From contig JAUIII010000002.1 of NCBI GenBank assembly GCA_030431855.1, forward strand, positions 1 through 64,000: a DNA stretch of 64,000 bases. Direction: 5' to 3'. Positions 23,501 to 31,345 of this stretch are shown here, piece after piece (positions within the stretch are counted from its first letter, which is position 1; each line of letters starts with the position of its first letter). A model generated the notes under the pieces. The model had not been told where the DNA came from, searched no databases, and worked only from the letters and a program-made list of their open reading frames with translations. Source of the stretch: a bacterium. GTDB taxonomy: Bacteria > Patescibacteriota > Saccharimonadia > Saccharimonadales > Saccharimonadaceae. The translations under genes and the position numbers were made by a program.

Positions 23501-24332
23501 TTGGGTAAGGTCGAAAAATAGCGACGATGCAATTGTGGTTATTGGAGGTGATGCTGGATACTTTTCACGATCAGCGGCTAGAGTGTTTAATGGTAGCGGC
23601 ATCCTAGAGAATGCCGGCCTAATGGCAGAAGGTAAGCCCTCCAAGGGTGATGAGAAGGCGGTTGGTGCCGACCAACTATACATAACTCCGAAATTTAACC
23701 TGACTGTACAGGACTACAAACGACCGCCAGAAACACCAGGATCAATCGTAGTAAAGGCATCAGATCACGCCCCCGTGTACGGTACAGTAGTCATACCGGG
23801 TGTAACATCAGCGGCGACCTCAGCCGGTAACATATCGTGGCCTGTCGACAAAAAGTGGTGGACAAGAAATAAAACTGAATTTATAGAGGCACACGGGGTT
23901 ACCTCTGGATCCTGGACAAATGGAAAGGCCGGGATTGCAGCAGACCTGAGTCTTCCTGCGGGCACCCCAGTATACGCGATGTTCGGCGGCGCAGTGAGCA
24001 GGGCAGACTTAAGGTCATCGGTGGGTGGACCGCACGGTTTAGCGATTAAGTCTAACGTGCAGGGTGGCGTATTAGAAGTAGCCTACGCACACGGCCCAAG
24101 AACAGACAGAGCCAAGTCATATAACGCAGGTGACAAAATCATGAACGTAGGATCCCTTGGAAATAGCACAGGTAACCATGTTCATATTGATATGTCTTTT
24201 AATGGAAAAGCTGTATGTCCACAGGATGTATTTATAGCGATGGGAAACGGGCAAACGCCAAACTTCTCTGAATTAACAAAAAAAGCAAAAGCTCCGTGCG
24301 GAAGGGTGCAGTATGCGTTTAGCCCGGCTTAG
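20556..24332 (+). CDS. Large multipass protein with EEP-nuclease-like and LytM/M23-like domains
   Basis: 1258 residues, Shine-Dalgarno AGGAG. Residues 1-100 are hydrophilic; the first TM is at about 104-130, with further hydrophobic Ala-rich segments to about 560. An EEP-type (endonuclease/exonuclease/phosphatase) domain follows (about 820-1080), with SYNIL, the TQE metal-binding motif (about 883), GGDAG where GDxN is usual (about 998; Asn replaced), and SDHAPV (about 1068). The C-terminal 140 residues resemble LytM/M23: GIAADLSLPAGTPVYA, a central AYAH, and HVHID (about 1207), but the His of the usual HxxxD motif is missing. It sits between VirB4 and a lysozyme gene, so it is probably an envelope-spanning component or effector with a hydrolytic tip. 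Activity of both domains is uncertain. Confidence 0.82.
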   Translation: MPDTDTDNDLQREDRIDERLNKRFDITSRPGSQGTAKDLQSRESNTGSAYTQAGIDQAHAFANDKNNASAALGSQEDNPYSYAPGGSNKKPRKKMFKSAVTRSAVAFIVVLILGPLGAFLMFISNPLLSIVENATLSNDSRSSFLERRLVKVLDRKAKHATDKNIAKSIETVSGRLNAFPNKLLLEMDKAGLKPVGAGDYSSGKGYSEKPPTHVEVKDTGKRIAIPDLPDALRNDSAVRTSVAKAVDVRFRAYTGKFMSKVFFSVRNISKSGGVIDGTDEKTDVKKLNEKIKTLTSAETEFKDANAVKSRLNPLLEDVLKKQATKATKTGDPILMAGGAGCMAINGPRTIASVIRGVLLGQAVLAASDIVLSPGHKIKAGEATPEEAGAAASALTATDSNGKSALDSPILQSALGINKNKVELGAWVAAYSFMSSALVQSSMVAGAASRPGCDAILSPQAFAVSAAISAASAATGPGAAAYNAAKAAAWVLIKFKGAELAINALAPLAATVATLILAKTGAGDLLVKLIQYNAKQGEDLGNYLGMALLAFFSDAGLKAYTPALTKEQLATYNATVLTPSQLAYQQEIRSNLSPFDTSSQYTFMGSIASKFRSSLGSNPMQLSNALSSVIRIPSMALSFTSPNTFAAAPTHDYSEECGFGTSKVALNAACTPYIGMPAEFIDMDSEEAESLIDSDAIDQTATDPNDAIDPESELGLKLSECASGAIEVLDGCTIQTVSGGGSSTLSPSEIAQQCSNVGDIENDDQAKQAYENCVEALSNTNTRKQPKSARKNAADFNFATDLQIESILSGEDDEPIASANASAGEFTMSSYNILRVTDKKHTAEVCRALGLPNNQVCTARRIQNQANIINGKTELNNKPFDLVMTQEMTPENYREMKKVLPDFDSSVNEEYGIFWRKSTFPEKFEEGTVASNSGSGRTLQAPWVGLKSASGQTVYALSFHYSSFAQFNGSPAETTKGAKRTLDWVRSKNSDDAIVVIGGDAGYFSRSAARVFNGSGILENAGLMAEGKPSKGDEKAVGADQLYITPKFNLTVQDYKRPPETPGSIVVKASDHAPVYGTVVIPGVTSAATSAGNISWPVDKKWWTRNKTEFIEAHGVTSGSWTNGKAGIAADLSLPAGTPVYAMFGGAVSRADLRSSVGGPHGLAIKSNVQGGVLEVAYAHGPRTDRAKSYNAGDKIMNVGSLGNSTGNHVHIDMSFNGKAVCPQDVFIAMGNGQTPNFSELTKKAKAPCGRVQYAFSPA

Positions 24333-25578
24333 TCTATTGGTTGGCTTGTTATTCAGCGTTGTGGTTGCGCAACCCGTTGCCGCGTTTGATGAGCAGTTCT
24401 ATGCCGGAAACGACATTTTGTTTTACAACCCAAACGGAAACGGCTGTGAAGACGGACTGGTGTCGGTTGGACTGGTTGGTAAAGATAATCTTGAGAAGAT
24501 TTTTAATTACCTCGTATCGGAAGACAAGGGCTTGAGCGATGTTCAAGCAGCCGCCGTCATAGGAAACATCTCCGTGGAATCAGGCGGAGATCCAACCCTA
24601 GCGCAAGGTGGTATACCAAAAAACACCAACGATGACTTACCGCTAAGCAAGTGGGTTTTCGATGAGAAACACGTTAAAGATCCGTCTGTTTACGGATCTG
24701 AGGCGGGTGTTGGAAAAGCTTGGGGTTTAATTCAATGGGATGCTGGCGGGCGAGCAATAGACTACGCAGAAGATGCTGGTGTTAGCGGGGAGATCTATCG
24801 ACTTGGAACACAATTAGACATTATCTGGTGGCACATGAACAACAGAAGCCCAACCAGTAAAACGTCTATGATAACAGAGTTTAAGAAAATTACCGACCTA
24901 GAGAAAGCGACACTCTACTACGAACAAACCATGGAAGGGGCGGGCAAGCCAAACATGGTCGACCGCTACGCTTCGGCAAAATTAGCACTGGCAGAGTTTG
25001 GGGGTAGTTTGGCAACCTCAAGCGCCAGCTCTACAGACATCCCGTTGGGTAGTTGCGAAGGAGTGGGGGGTGGGGCGGTTGCAGGAAATGTGGCGAAGAC
25101 AGCCATAAGCTATGCATGGCCAGAGTATCATGCCCCTAATTACTTACGGTTAAAGCCCGCCTACGCGAGCGCAATTTCTCAAGCTCAAGCGAAGGGTAAG
25201 TATGTTGGTGGCGGTATTCACCCAGGTGTCGACTGTGGCGGGTTCGTGACAAGAGTACTGCAAGATAGTGGAGTAGACCCATCGTATGGAGGTGGGGGCA
25301 ACACGACAAGCCAGCTAGCGTATCTTGCCAGCAGTAGTAAATACAAAGAACTCGTCAACCCGTCAACAAGCGACCTCGACACGGGTCGAGGTGGGTTTGC
25401 TATAGCTATTAAAACGACTGGTGGCGGGCACACATATCTTTACATTGGCAAAAAAGACGGGTTTGAAACACAAGTAGCTTCTGCATCTTACAGCCCAAGC
25501 GGGACCGCTTGGCGATCGCCGATGGCAGGATTAGAAGCTCCCGCTGATTCAGAATATAGATGGTTTGTATTGAGGTAG
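24313..25578 (+). CDS. Secreted two-domain wall hydrolase: lysozyme plus NlpC/P60-CHAP
   Basis: 421 residues, overlapping the previous gene by 20 bp. Signal peptide (1-24, cleavage near PVAAF). Residues about 50-220 resemble the phage-tail lysozyme family (VQAAAVIGNISVESGGDP, KAWGLIQWD, LDIIWWHM), with Glu in NISVESGG as probable catalytic acid. Residues about 255-421 are an NlpC/P60- or CHAP-type domain with Cys in GVDCGGFV (about 307) and His in GGGHTYLYIG (about 372). This pairing equals the VirB1-like hydrolases that open the wall for Gram-positive T4SSs. It could act on its own wall or on a host wall. Confidence 0.88.
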   Translation: MRLARLSLLVGLLFSVVVAQPVAAFDEQFYAGNDILFYNPNGNGCEDGLVSVGLVGKDNLEKIFNYLVSEDKGLSDVQAAAVIGNISVESGGDPTLAQGGIPKNTNDDLPLSKWVFDEKHVKDPSVYGSEAGVGKAWGLIQWDAGGRAIDYAEDAGVSGEIYRLGTQLDIIWWHMNNRSPTSKTSMITEFKKITDLEKATLYYEQTMEGAGKPNMVDRYASAKLALAEFGGSLATSSASSTDIPLGSCEGVGGGAVAGNVAKTAISYAWPEYHAPNYLRLKPAYASAISQAQAKGKYVGGGIHPGVDCGGFVTRVLQDSGVDPSYGGGGNTTSQLAYLASSSKYKELVNPSTSDLDTGRGGFAIAIKTTGGGHTYLYIGKKDGFETQVASASYSPSGTAWRSPMAGLEAPADSEYRWFVLR

Positions 25579-25587
25579 GAGTAGAAT

Positions 25588-26220
25588 ATGGTAATACAAA
25601 GAAAACACATCGTCTACATAGTTCTCGTGTTTGCTGCACTCTGTGTTGTTTACTTTGTATTTGTCACCCTGCCCAGACTAGGTAAGGTGGCGGTCGATAT
25701 TACGACACACCCAGAGGATGCTATTGTTTACATTAATGGAAATGAGTCCCCTTCAGGAACCGTGTATTTACGCCCCACACAGTACGACTTTAGCGCAAGA
25801 AAAAAGGGTTGGGAAACTGCAACGGCTACCGTAACCGTTTCAGAAAGTAATAAAACAGTTGCACTCCTGCCAGACCCTGTTTCGCAAGAGGCAATAAAAG
25901 AAGCGGAGGATCCAGAAGTACAGGCGCTGCGCGAATCACTTGCTGGTATCGCGGCAATAGCAAGGGGCAATACACTACGGAACGAGAATCCTATTATAAA
26001 TAGCTTACCGTATACAGACGTCTCGGGACCCTTCAAGATAGACTTCGGGTTTGAACAAGAAGATAAAAGCACCCCCTACTTAATTGTGTCGTACTCTACT
26101 CCAAATGGCAGACAAGCCGCGACTAGTTGGCTGAAGAAGAAGGGTGTTAATCTCACAAAAACAGAGGTCATCTTTAGTGATTTTGAGAATCCACTCAGTG
26201 TAAAGGAGGTAACCCATTAA
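25588..26220 (+). CDS. Membrane-anchored PEGA-domain protein
   Basis: 210 residues. One N-terminal TM (about 6-26), then a PEGA-like beta domain (about 33-95): VAVDITTHPEDAIVYINGN, a TVYLRPTQYDFSARKKGW strand pair, then a ~110-residue extracytoplasmic domain with no recognised motif. PEGA domains are found in cell-surface proteins and are thought to bind carbohydrate or peptidoglycan layers. Its 3' end carries a strong Shine-Dalgarno (AAAGGAGGT) for the next gene, whose start overlaps its stop. Confidence 0.83.
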   Translation: MVIQRKHIVYIVLVFAALCVVYFVFVTLPRLGKVAVDITTHPEDAIVYINGNESPSGTVYLRPTQYDFSARKKGWETATATVTVSESNKTVALLPDPVSQEAIKEAEDPEVQALRESLAGIAAIARGNTLRNENPIINSLPYTDVSGPFKIDFGFEQEDKSTPYLIVSYSTPNGRQAATSWLKKKGVNLTKTEVIFSDFENPLSVKEVTH

Positions 26221-26824
26221 AAAAATTATTGCTTTCCTAATCGCATGTATTCTTTTTATAGTGGGCGCGCTTGTTGTCTTTAATTACCTCGATTCTGTTC
26301 CTGTGTCTTTAAACACTAAGAACATCTCAATTATTAAAGTCAGTTCTGGTAGTGGCGACATTTCTGTAGAAAAAAAGGGCGACAACTTTCTGTTTCGCGC
26401 ACCCAAGAACTCTATGGTATCTGTTGATTATGTAGGAATAAGTGGATTTGATAGTGGTTCAAGAAGTTTTAGTATCGGCGTCACGCCAAAAACAATAAAA
26501 CTCGAACCCTACTACTCTCAAGATAGACTTCGAGGCTTACTAATAAATGAATTACCTTTGATTACAAACGTATTGCGTTCAAAAATATCTGGTATTAGCG
26601 ATTATAAGATTACAAAACCAGTACTATATCATTATGGCGAATGGTCATCCGTGCAGCTTGAAAGAAAAGGTTTGTATTCATCAAACTCAGACACGCTATC
26701 GGTTGTGTTGTACAAGGAAGATTCTAGCGCGTGGCGTATCGCTGCCAGCCCAGACATCCTCTTTTTCTATAAAAACTATCCGAAAATACCTACAGACATC
26801 CTAGACCAGGTAAATAACCGTTAG
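26216..26824 (+). CDS. Single-TM extracytoplasmic protein, probable AUU start
   Basis: About 202 residues if translation begins at ATT 26216. In this frame a TAA lies at 26210-26212, and no ATG, GTG or TTG occurs before GTG 26261. AAAGGAGGT ends 5 bp before the ATT. Starting there gives KKIIAFLIACILFIVGALVV, a full signal anchor; starting at GTG 26261 would cut it in half and has no Shine-Dalgarno. The rest (about 25-202) is a soluble outside domain, not recognised. Paired with the PEGA gene and last in the T4SS unit. It overlaps the convergent dnaN gene by 4 bp. Confidence 0.7.
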   Translation: MKKIIAFLIACILFIVGALVVFNYLDSVPVSLNTKNISIIKVSSGSGDISVEKKGDNFLFRAPKNSMVSVDYVGISGFDSGSRSFSIGVTPKTIKLEPYYSQDRLRGLLINELPLITNVLRSKISGISDYKITKPVLYHYGEWSSVQLERKGLYSSNSDTLSVVLYKEDSSAWRIAASPDILFFYKNYPKIPTDILDQVNNR

Positions 26825-27924
26825 CTCTTCAGCGGCATAATTATATGCTTATAGTTTGGTGATTTGGTGTGATCAGTGAGAATACACGGGGCAAGTTTAC
26901 CAGAGAATTCGAATTTTACCACCTCGCTATCCATTACAGACAGTGCTTCGGTAAGGTATTTAGAGTTTAGGCTCACCGAGCCGCTATTACCACCTAATTC
27001 CACCTCTGCCTCTGAGGTATTTTCGCCAACTTCAGTTGCAACAGAATGAACAGAAACAGTACTTTTATCTGAATCGACTGTTATGGTAATGCCACCACCT
27101 GATTCACGGGCAAACAAACCGGCAATTTTGGTAATTCGCGCAAACTCTGATTCATGAATTGCAAAGTACGTCTCTGTTTTAGCAGGGATGAGCTGGCGGT
27201 AATCCGGAAAGTTTCCGTCGATAAGCCTACTGGTTACTTCGACACTATCGAATAGAAAGGTGACTTGTGTTTCGTCAAAAAGCATCTGTATTTCTGTAGT
27301 GTCGTCTTTTATTGTGCGCAAAACCTCCTGGAGAGTCGCTGTTGGCGTAATCGCTTTTAGATCGCTGCTTGTTTTGGTTATCTTTTTCTCAGCCAACCGA
27401 TAGCCGTCTGTTGCTGCACAGTATAGTGAACTGTCGTATGAATGCCAAAACACACCCGTTAGAACTGGCCGCGTACTGTCGCTACTGGCAGCGATAATTG
27501 TTTGTGAGACAGCGCTTTTAAAATCTTGGGTTGTAAGTGTATAGGAAACAGCTTCTTTTTTGTTCACAGAGGGTAGTTCAGGAAACTCATCATCGACAGT
27601 TCCGTTTATTGTAGAGGTGTATTTACCTGAAGATATATACACTTGATTGTTTTTTACTTTCAAGTGGATGGTTTCTTTTGGTAAGTTTTGAACAAACTCA
27701 CTGATAAGTTTCGCTGGTATAGTAATTGATCCTGGTTTTATCACTTTTGCTCCAACATGGTGCGTTGCTGCCATTTCTAGGTTCGTACTGGCTACTATAA
27801 GTTGTGTTTTGTCTGCTCTTAGTAATATATTCCCTAGGATAGGTAACCCGGTCCTGCTACTCGCGACTCTACTGACACACGATAGCGCAAAGGTTAGTTT
27901 TTCTTGAGTGACTTCTAGTTCCAT
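26821..27924 (-). CDS. dnaN: DNA polymerase III beta subunit (sliding clamp)
   Basis: 367 residues, full length. Starts MELEVTQEKLTFALSCVSRV, with the three-fold clamp repeats and the C-terminal IIMPLKS close to the typical M-P-x-R/K end. It forms the dimeric ring that tethers the replicative polymerase. Preceded by AAGGAT. It lies downstream of dnaA in the same orientation but is separated by 258 bp containing a hairpin and DnaA-box-like sites, so it may have its own promoter. Confidence 0.96.
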   Translation of the reverse strand: MELEVTQEKLTFALSCVSRVASSRTGLPILGNILLRADKTQLIVASTNLEMAATHHVGAKVIKPGSITIPAKLISEFVQNLPKETIHLKVKNNQVYISSGKYTSTINGTVDDEFPELPSVNKKEAVSYTLTTQDFKSAVSQTIIAASSDSTRPVLTGVFWHSYDSSLYCAATDGYRLAEKKITKTSSDLKAITPTATLQEVLRTIKDDTTEIQMLFDETQVTFLFDSVEVTSRLIDGNFPDYRQLIPAKTETYFAIHESEFARITKIAGLFARESGGGITITVDSDKSTVSVHSVATEVGENTSEAEVELGGNSGSVSLNSKYLTEALSVMDSEVVKFEFSGKLAPCILTDHTKSPNYKHIIMPLKS

Positions 27925-28182
27925 ATTTATACCAATCCTTTTTCATTCTTTCTAGTAATAATAGGCAGTGTGGATATGTGTAAAAACACCTCACCTAACA
28001 GGGTAGCTAGCGGGTGTTTTTGCTGTGTAAAGCGTTGTGGGCGAGTGGTGGCGATAGTGGGGAGAACACAAAACTTGTTCACAAAACTAAACCCCTTCGT
28101 ATGAGAAAAACTGAAACCTGTGAACTGTTTTTCACAAGACAACCCCACACGAGACCACAACAAATGCTCAGTTTTTCCACAA
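27925..28182. promoter_or_regulatory. dnaA-dnaN spacer with DnaA-box-like sites and a terminator
   Basis: Contains TTTTCCACA at 28173-28181, TTGTTCACA at 28075-28083, TTTTTCACA at 28128-28136 and TGTGGATAT at 27969-27977 (minus ATATCCACA), each one or two changes from TTATCCACA. A bidirectional hairpin AAAAACACC/GGTGTTTTT lies at 27982-28021. May be a second half of a bipartite oriC. Confidence 0.55.
27982..28021. terminator. Bidirectional hairpin between dnaA and dnaN
   Basis: AAAAACACC and GGTGTTTTT pair across a 22-nt loop that contains GCTAGC. Could attenuate read-through from dnaA to dnaN. Confidence 0.55.
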
Positions 28183-29529
28183 CTACACATACAACTTCTC
28201 CCGAATACTTGCCACCTGTTCACGCAGTAGCATGTCGAGCTTTACTGCACGTTCTATTTTTTCAACAGAGTGAATGGCGGTTGTGTGATCTTTCCTGCCA
28301 AGCTCTTGGGCAATCTTAGGAAAACTCAAGTGCAACTCGCTCCGTAGAAGATACATCGCCACTTGCCTAGGGGTAACAATATGCTTGTCCCGCTTCTCGC
28401 TACATATCTCGACAGGGGTTATTTGAAAATGTCGAGCTGTTTTATCAATAATCTGTTTCGGACTAATATGTTGTGGCCGACTTTGACGGATATTACCTAT
28501 AAGTCCCTCAACAGTACCAATATCAGGCTCAATCCCGCGCATTTCACAGTAAGCAAGAAGCTGGTTAAGGGCGCCTTCAAGTTCGCGAATATTCGACTTT
28601 ATATTGTTTGCTAAATACTCAATCACATCGCGCCCAAGCTCGACATCAGTCATGGCAGCTTTTGCCTCAACAATCGCGCAACGAGTTTCAAAGTCGGGCA
28701 TCTGTATATCAATAGACATGCCCCACTCAAAACGGCTACGTAAACGCTCCGTCAGTGTTGGTATACTTCGAGGAGGCTTATCGCTAGAGATAATGATTTG
28801 TTTGTTGGCCTGGTGAAGGGCGTTAAATGTGTGAAAAAACTCCTCCTGAGTCTTCTCTTTGCCTGCGATAAATTGCATATCGTCAACTATCAACACATCA
28901 ACATTACGGTATTTATCAGCGAAGCCTTTTTTCTTGAAGCGGATACTTTCTAGGAAATCGTTTACAAACGTCTCTGAACTAATATATAGCACCGATTTTT
29001 CTGGATTGGCGCGAAGAATTTCGTTGCCCACGGCTTGTATAAGGTGGGTTTTACCAAGGCCAACGCCGCCATACAGAAACAAGGGATTGTATTTCGTACC
29101 AATGTTTTTCGACACAGCTTGGCATGCGGTATATGCTAGGTCGTTACTAGAGCCAACAATGAACGACTCAAAGGTATAGCGGGGGTTAAGGGAAGATCCT
29201 GGCTGTGAACTTCTTTTCGGCTTCGCAACCGCGATGGGTTGTTGCTGAACCGTAGTTTCACGAGATACGGTTTGCTTCTGCGCGCCAGTACTTTGAACGA
29301 TAAATCGAATATTTTTTGGTGTTACACCTTGTTTTTTAAGAATATCGCGAACTTGGTCGTTGAACTTTACCTCAAATTGACGCTTGGCAAAAATATTTGC
29401 CACAGAGACAACCAGTTCTTCATCACTTAACTCAACCAGCTCGGTATTTTTAAACCACGTGAGGTAGGTAGCGCGCGAGACAGATAGCTCGACCTCATCC
29501 AAGACAGATTGCCACACGGCACGACTCAT
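28183..29529 (-). CDS. dnaA: Chromosomal replication initiator DnaA
   Basis: 448 residues with all four domains: N-terminal helicase-loading domain, low-complexity linker (about 85-115), AAA+ domain with Walker A GGVGLGKTH and Walker B VDVLIVDDMQF, and a DNA-binding domain with the signature GRKDHTTAIHSV. It binds TTATCCACA boxes and melts the origin. Boxes occur on both flanks of the gene, which fits autoregulation. Confidence 0.98.
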   Translation of the reverse strand: MSRAVWQSVLDEVELSVSRATYLTWFKNTELVELSDEELVVSVANIFAKRQFEVKFNDQVRDILKKQGVTPKNIRFIVQSTGAQKQTVSRETTVQQQPIAVAKPKRSSQPGSSLNPRYTFESFIVGSSNDLAYTACQAVSKNIGTKYNPLFLYGGVGLGKTHLIQAVGNEILRANPEKSVLYISSETFVNDFLESIRFKKKGFADKYRNVDVLIVDDMQFIAGKEKTQEEFFHTFNALHQANKQIIISSDKPPRSIPTLTERLRSRFEWGMSIDIQMPDFETRCAIVEAKAAMTDVELGRDVIEYLANNIKSNIRELEGALNQLLAYCEMRGIEPDIGTVEGLIGNIRQSRPQHISPKQIIDKTARHFQITPVEICSEKRDKHIVTPRQVAMYLLRSELHLSFPKIAQELGRKDHTTAIHSVEKIERAVKLDMLLREQVASIREKLYV

Positions 29530-29800
29530 TCACTACCCCCGCTCAAGAAACCGAGCAAGCTTATATTTGTAACTAATGTAATTGTAGCGAACAAAAAAGT
29601 TTTCCACAAGCAGAAGTAGATTAAAGCCACGAAGCTACCAAAAGAGGTGATTTTTCCACACGTAACCACTAACACCTTTTAATTTGTGGATAAATAGCTA
29701 GCATTTGTGCAAAAGTATAATTACCGCACAATAATCACTCGCCGCACGCAAGGCGCCCCTTCTTGAAAAAACTCTTATTTTCTGGTAAACTTACACAGAT
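29530..29800. promoter_or_regulatory. Probable oriC (dnaA-rpmH interval)
   Basis: A 271-bp gene-free spacer where transcription diverges. Perfect DnaA box TTATCCACA on minus at 29686-29694, and TTTTCCACA at 29600-29608 and 29653-29661 on plus. A/T-rich tracts follow (around 29690-29730). Context dnaA/rpmH is the classic bacterial origin position. No replication data are available here. Confidence 0.75.
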
Positions 29801-29938
29801 ATGCCAAAAAGAACTCACCAACCACACAAGCGCCATCGTGCTCGTACGCACGGTTTTCGTGCGCGCGTTGCATCGAAGGCTGGACGTGCGGTATTGAAGC
29901 GTCGTCGCGCCAAAGGTCGCGCCCGGCTTGCGCTATAG
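29801..29938 (+). CDS. rpmH: 50S ribosomal protein L34
   Basis: 45 residues, [18 protein letters not shown]... with the basic, Arg/Lys-rich L34 pattern and the typical [11 protein letters not shown] ending. First gene to the right of the origin. Slightly longer linker-free form, full length. Followed by a terminator and rnpA. Confidence 0.97.
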   Translation: MPKRTHQPHKRHRARTHGFRARVASKAGRAVLKRRRAKGRARLAL

Positions 29939-29944
29939 AACAAC

Positions 29945-29974
29945 ACCGCGCCAAATAGGCGCGGTCGTTTTATA
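29945..29974 (+). terminator. Terminator of rpmH
   Basis: ACCGCGCC-AAATA-GGCGCGGT hairpin then CGTTTTAT. Its T-tract runs into TATAAT (29971-29976), the -10 of rnpA. Confidence 0.8.
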
Positions 29975-29982
29975 ATAAGTAC

Positions 29983-30333
29983 ATGCTCTCATACAACCAT
30001 CGATTCCATGGACACAACAGCCTCCGATACGTGTATAAGAATGGACGTACACAGAGAACCACAGAGGCTTCTTTGCGATATATTGAAAACCCAAAACGAA
30101 AACATACACGGATTGCTGTGGTTGTGAGTAAAAAGGTTTCCAAATCTGCAGTGACACGAAACAGAATTCGACGCCGAGTGTATGAACTGTTTCGCCGCGA
30201 ACTAGTCTCACTACAAAATCGCCACGACATAGTAGTGACGGTTGTTGCGCCGACTTTCGCAACAATGCCGCCAGACGAGCTTGAGGCTGTGATGACAAAC
30301 ATGCTTCGTTCGGCGAAACTCTATAAAACCTAA
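29983..30333 (+). CDS. rnpA: Ribonuclease P protein component
   Basis: 116 residues. Starts MLSYNHRFHGHNSLRYVY and has the RNase P protein signature around KSAVTRNRIRRRVYELFR (about 64-81). It binds RNase P RNA for tRNA 5' maturation. TATAAT at 29971-29976 ends 6 bp before the ATG, so the transcript should be leaderless and separate from rpmH. Confidence 0.94.
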   Translation: MLSYNHRFHGHNSLRYVYKNGRTQRTTEASLRYIENPKRKHTRIAVVVSKKVSKSAVTRNRIRRRVYELFRRELVSLQNRHDIVVTVVAPTFATMPPDELEAVMTNMLRSAKLYKT

Positions 30334-30386
30334 GATGAAACTGGTATACTATGTAGAGTAATAGCTAGTGGAGTCTACTATCTGCC

Positions 30387-31343
30387 GTGAATATTTTTGA
30401 TCTTTTAGTTGTACAACCAATCTTTAACCTTCTCTTAGGGTTATACGCCATCATTCCAGGACACGACTTTGGTATTGCCATTATTGTGTTTACTATTATT
30501 GTACGTTTTGCCCTGTACCCGCTGACTCGAAGCATGCTGCACCAATCGCGTGCCATGAGAAAACTGCAACCAAAGCTTGCTCAGATTAAAAAAGAGTCGA
30601 AGGGCAACAAGCAGCAGGAAAGTATGCGAATGATGGAGCTGTATAAAGAGCATGGCGTTAGTCCGTTTCGCTCGATCGGCATTTTGCTGATCCAACTACC
30701 TATTTTTATCGCCCTGTACCATGTTATTCAGATATTTACGCAGCACCGTGACGAAATTCAAAAGTTTACATACGACTTTCTAGAGAATTTTGGCCCAATC
30801 GCAGAGCTCATAAAAGACCCACAAAGCTTCAATGAAAAGCTGTTTGGTGTAGTAGATTTAACCAAAACAGCATTTTCTAACGGAAGCGTAGAGATATTCC
30901 TGGTACTGCTGGCGGTAGTTGCTGCATATACGCAGTACATTATGTCGAAGCAAGTTTCTCCACAAAATCAATCAAAGCGCCGACTGCGTGACATTATGGC
31001 AGAGGCTGCCGAAGGAAAGCAGGCTGACCAATCAGAAATGAACGCGGTGGTAATGGGAAAAATGACAAAAATCTTACCGTTTTTCATGTTCGTTATTATG
31101 ATAAGCGTCCCGGGCGCGTTGGCGCTTTACTACGCCGTCTCTAACCTCGTAGCTGTTGGACAGCAGGCGTATTTACTAAAGCAAGACGAAGAAGAACTAG
31201 AAGAAATTGCAGAAGAGAAACCAGCTAGGCAAACTCAGCCAAGTAAAAAAGCCAAGAAGGCGCCACGGCCAAAATCACGCAAATCCGAAACGAACGTCGT
31301 TCGCATTGTTGCAAAAGACAGTCGGAGTAAAAAGAGGAGATAA
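30387..31343 (+). CDS. yidC: Membrane protein insertase YidC/OxaI family
   Basis: 318 residues from GTG 30387. Membrane helices at about 7-40, 95-115, 165-190 and 215-255; the hydrophilic groove Arg lies in the loop after helix 1 (LYPLTRSMLHQSRAMRKLQPK). Short, Gram-positive type without the large periplasmic domain. The tail is Lys/Arg-rich (ribosome contact). Inserts membrane proteins, with or without Sec. Between rnpA and khpB, as usual. Confidence 0.95.
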   Translation: MNIFDLLVVQPIFNLLLGLYAIIPGHDFGIAIIVFTIIVRFALYPLTRSMLHQSRAMRKLQPKLAQIKKESKGNKQQESMRMMELYKEHGVSPFRSIGILLIQLPIFIALYHVIQIFTQHRDEIQKFTYDFLENFGPIAELIKDPQSFNEKLFGVVDLTKTAFSNGSVEIFLVLLAVVAAYTQYIMSKQVSPQNQSKRRLRDIMAEAAEGKQADQSEMNAVVMGKMTKILPFFMFVIMISVPGALALYYAVSNLVAVGQQAYLLKQDEEELEEIAEEKPARQTQPSKKAKKAPRPKSRKSETNVVRIVAKDSRSKKRR

Positions 31344-31345
31344 TT

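Noticed and set aside
24313-25578. Prophage marker because of the phage-tail-lysozyme-like domain
   Set aside because: No other phage gene nearby; the fold is common in T4SS-linked hydrolases.
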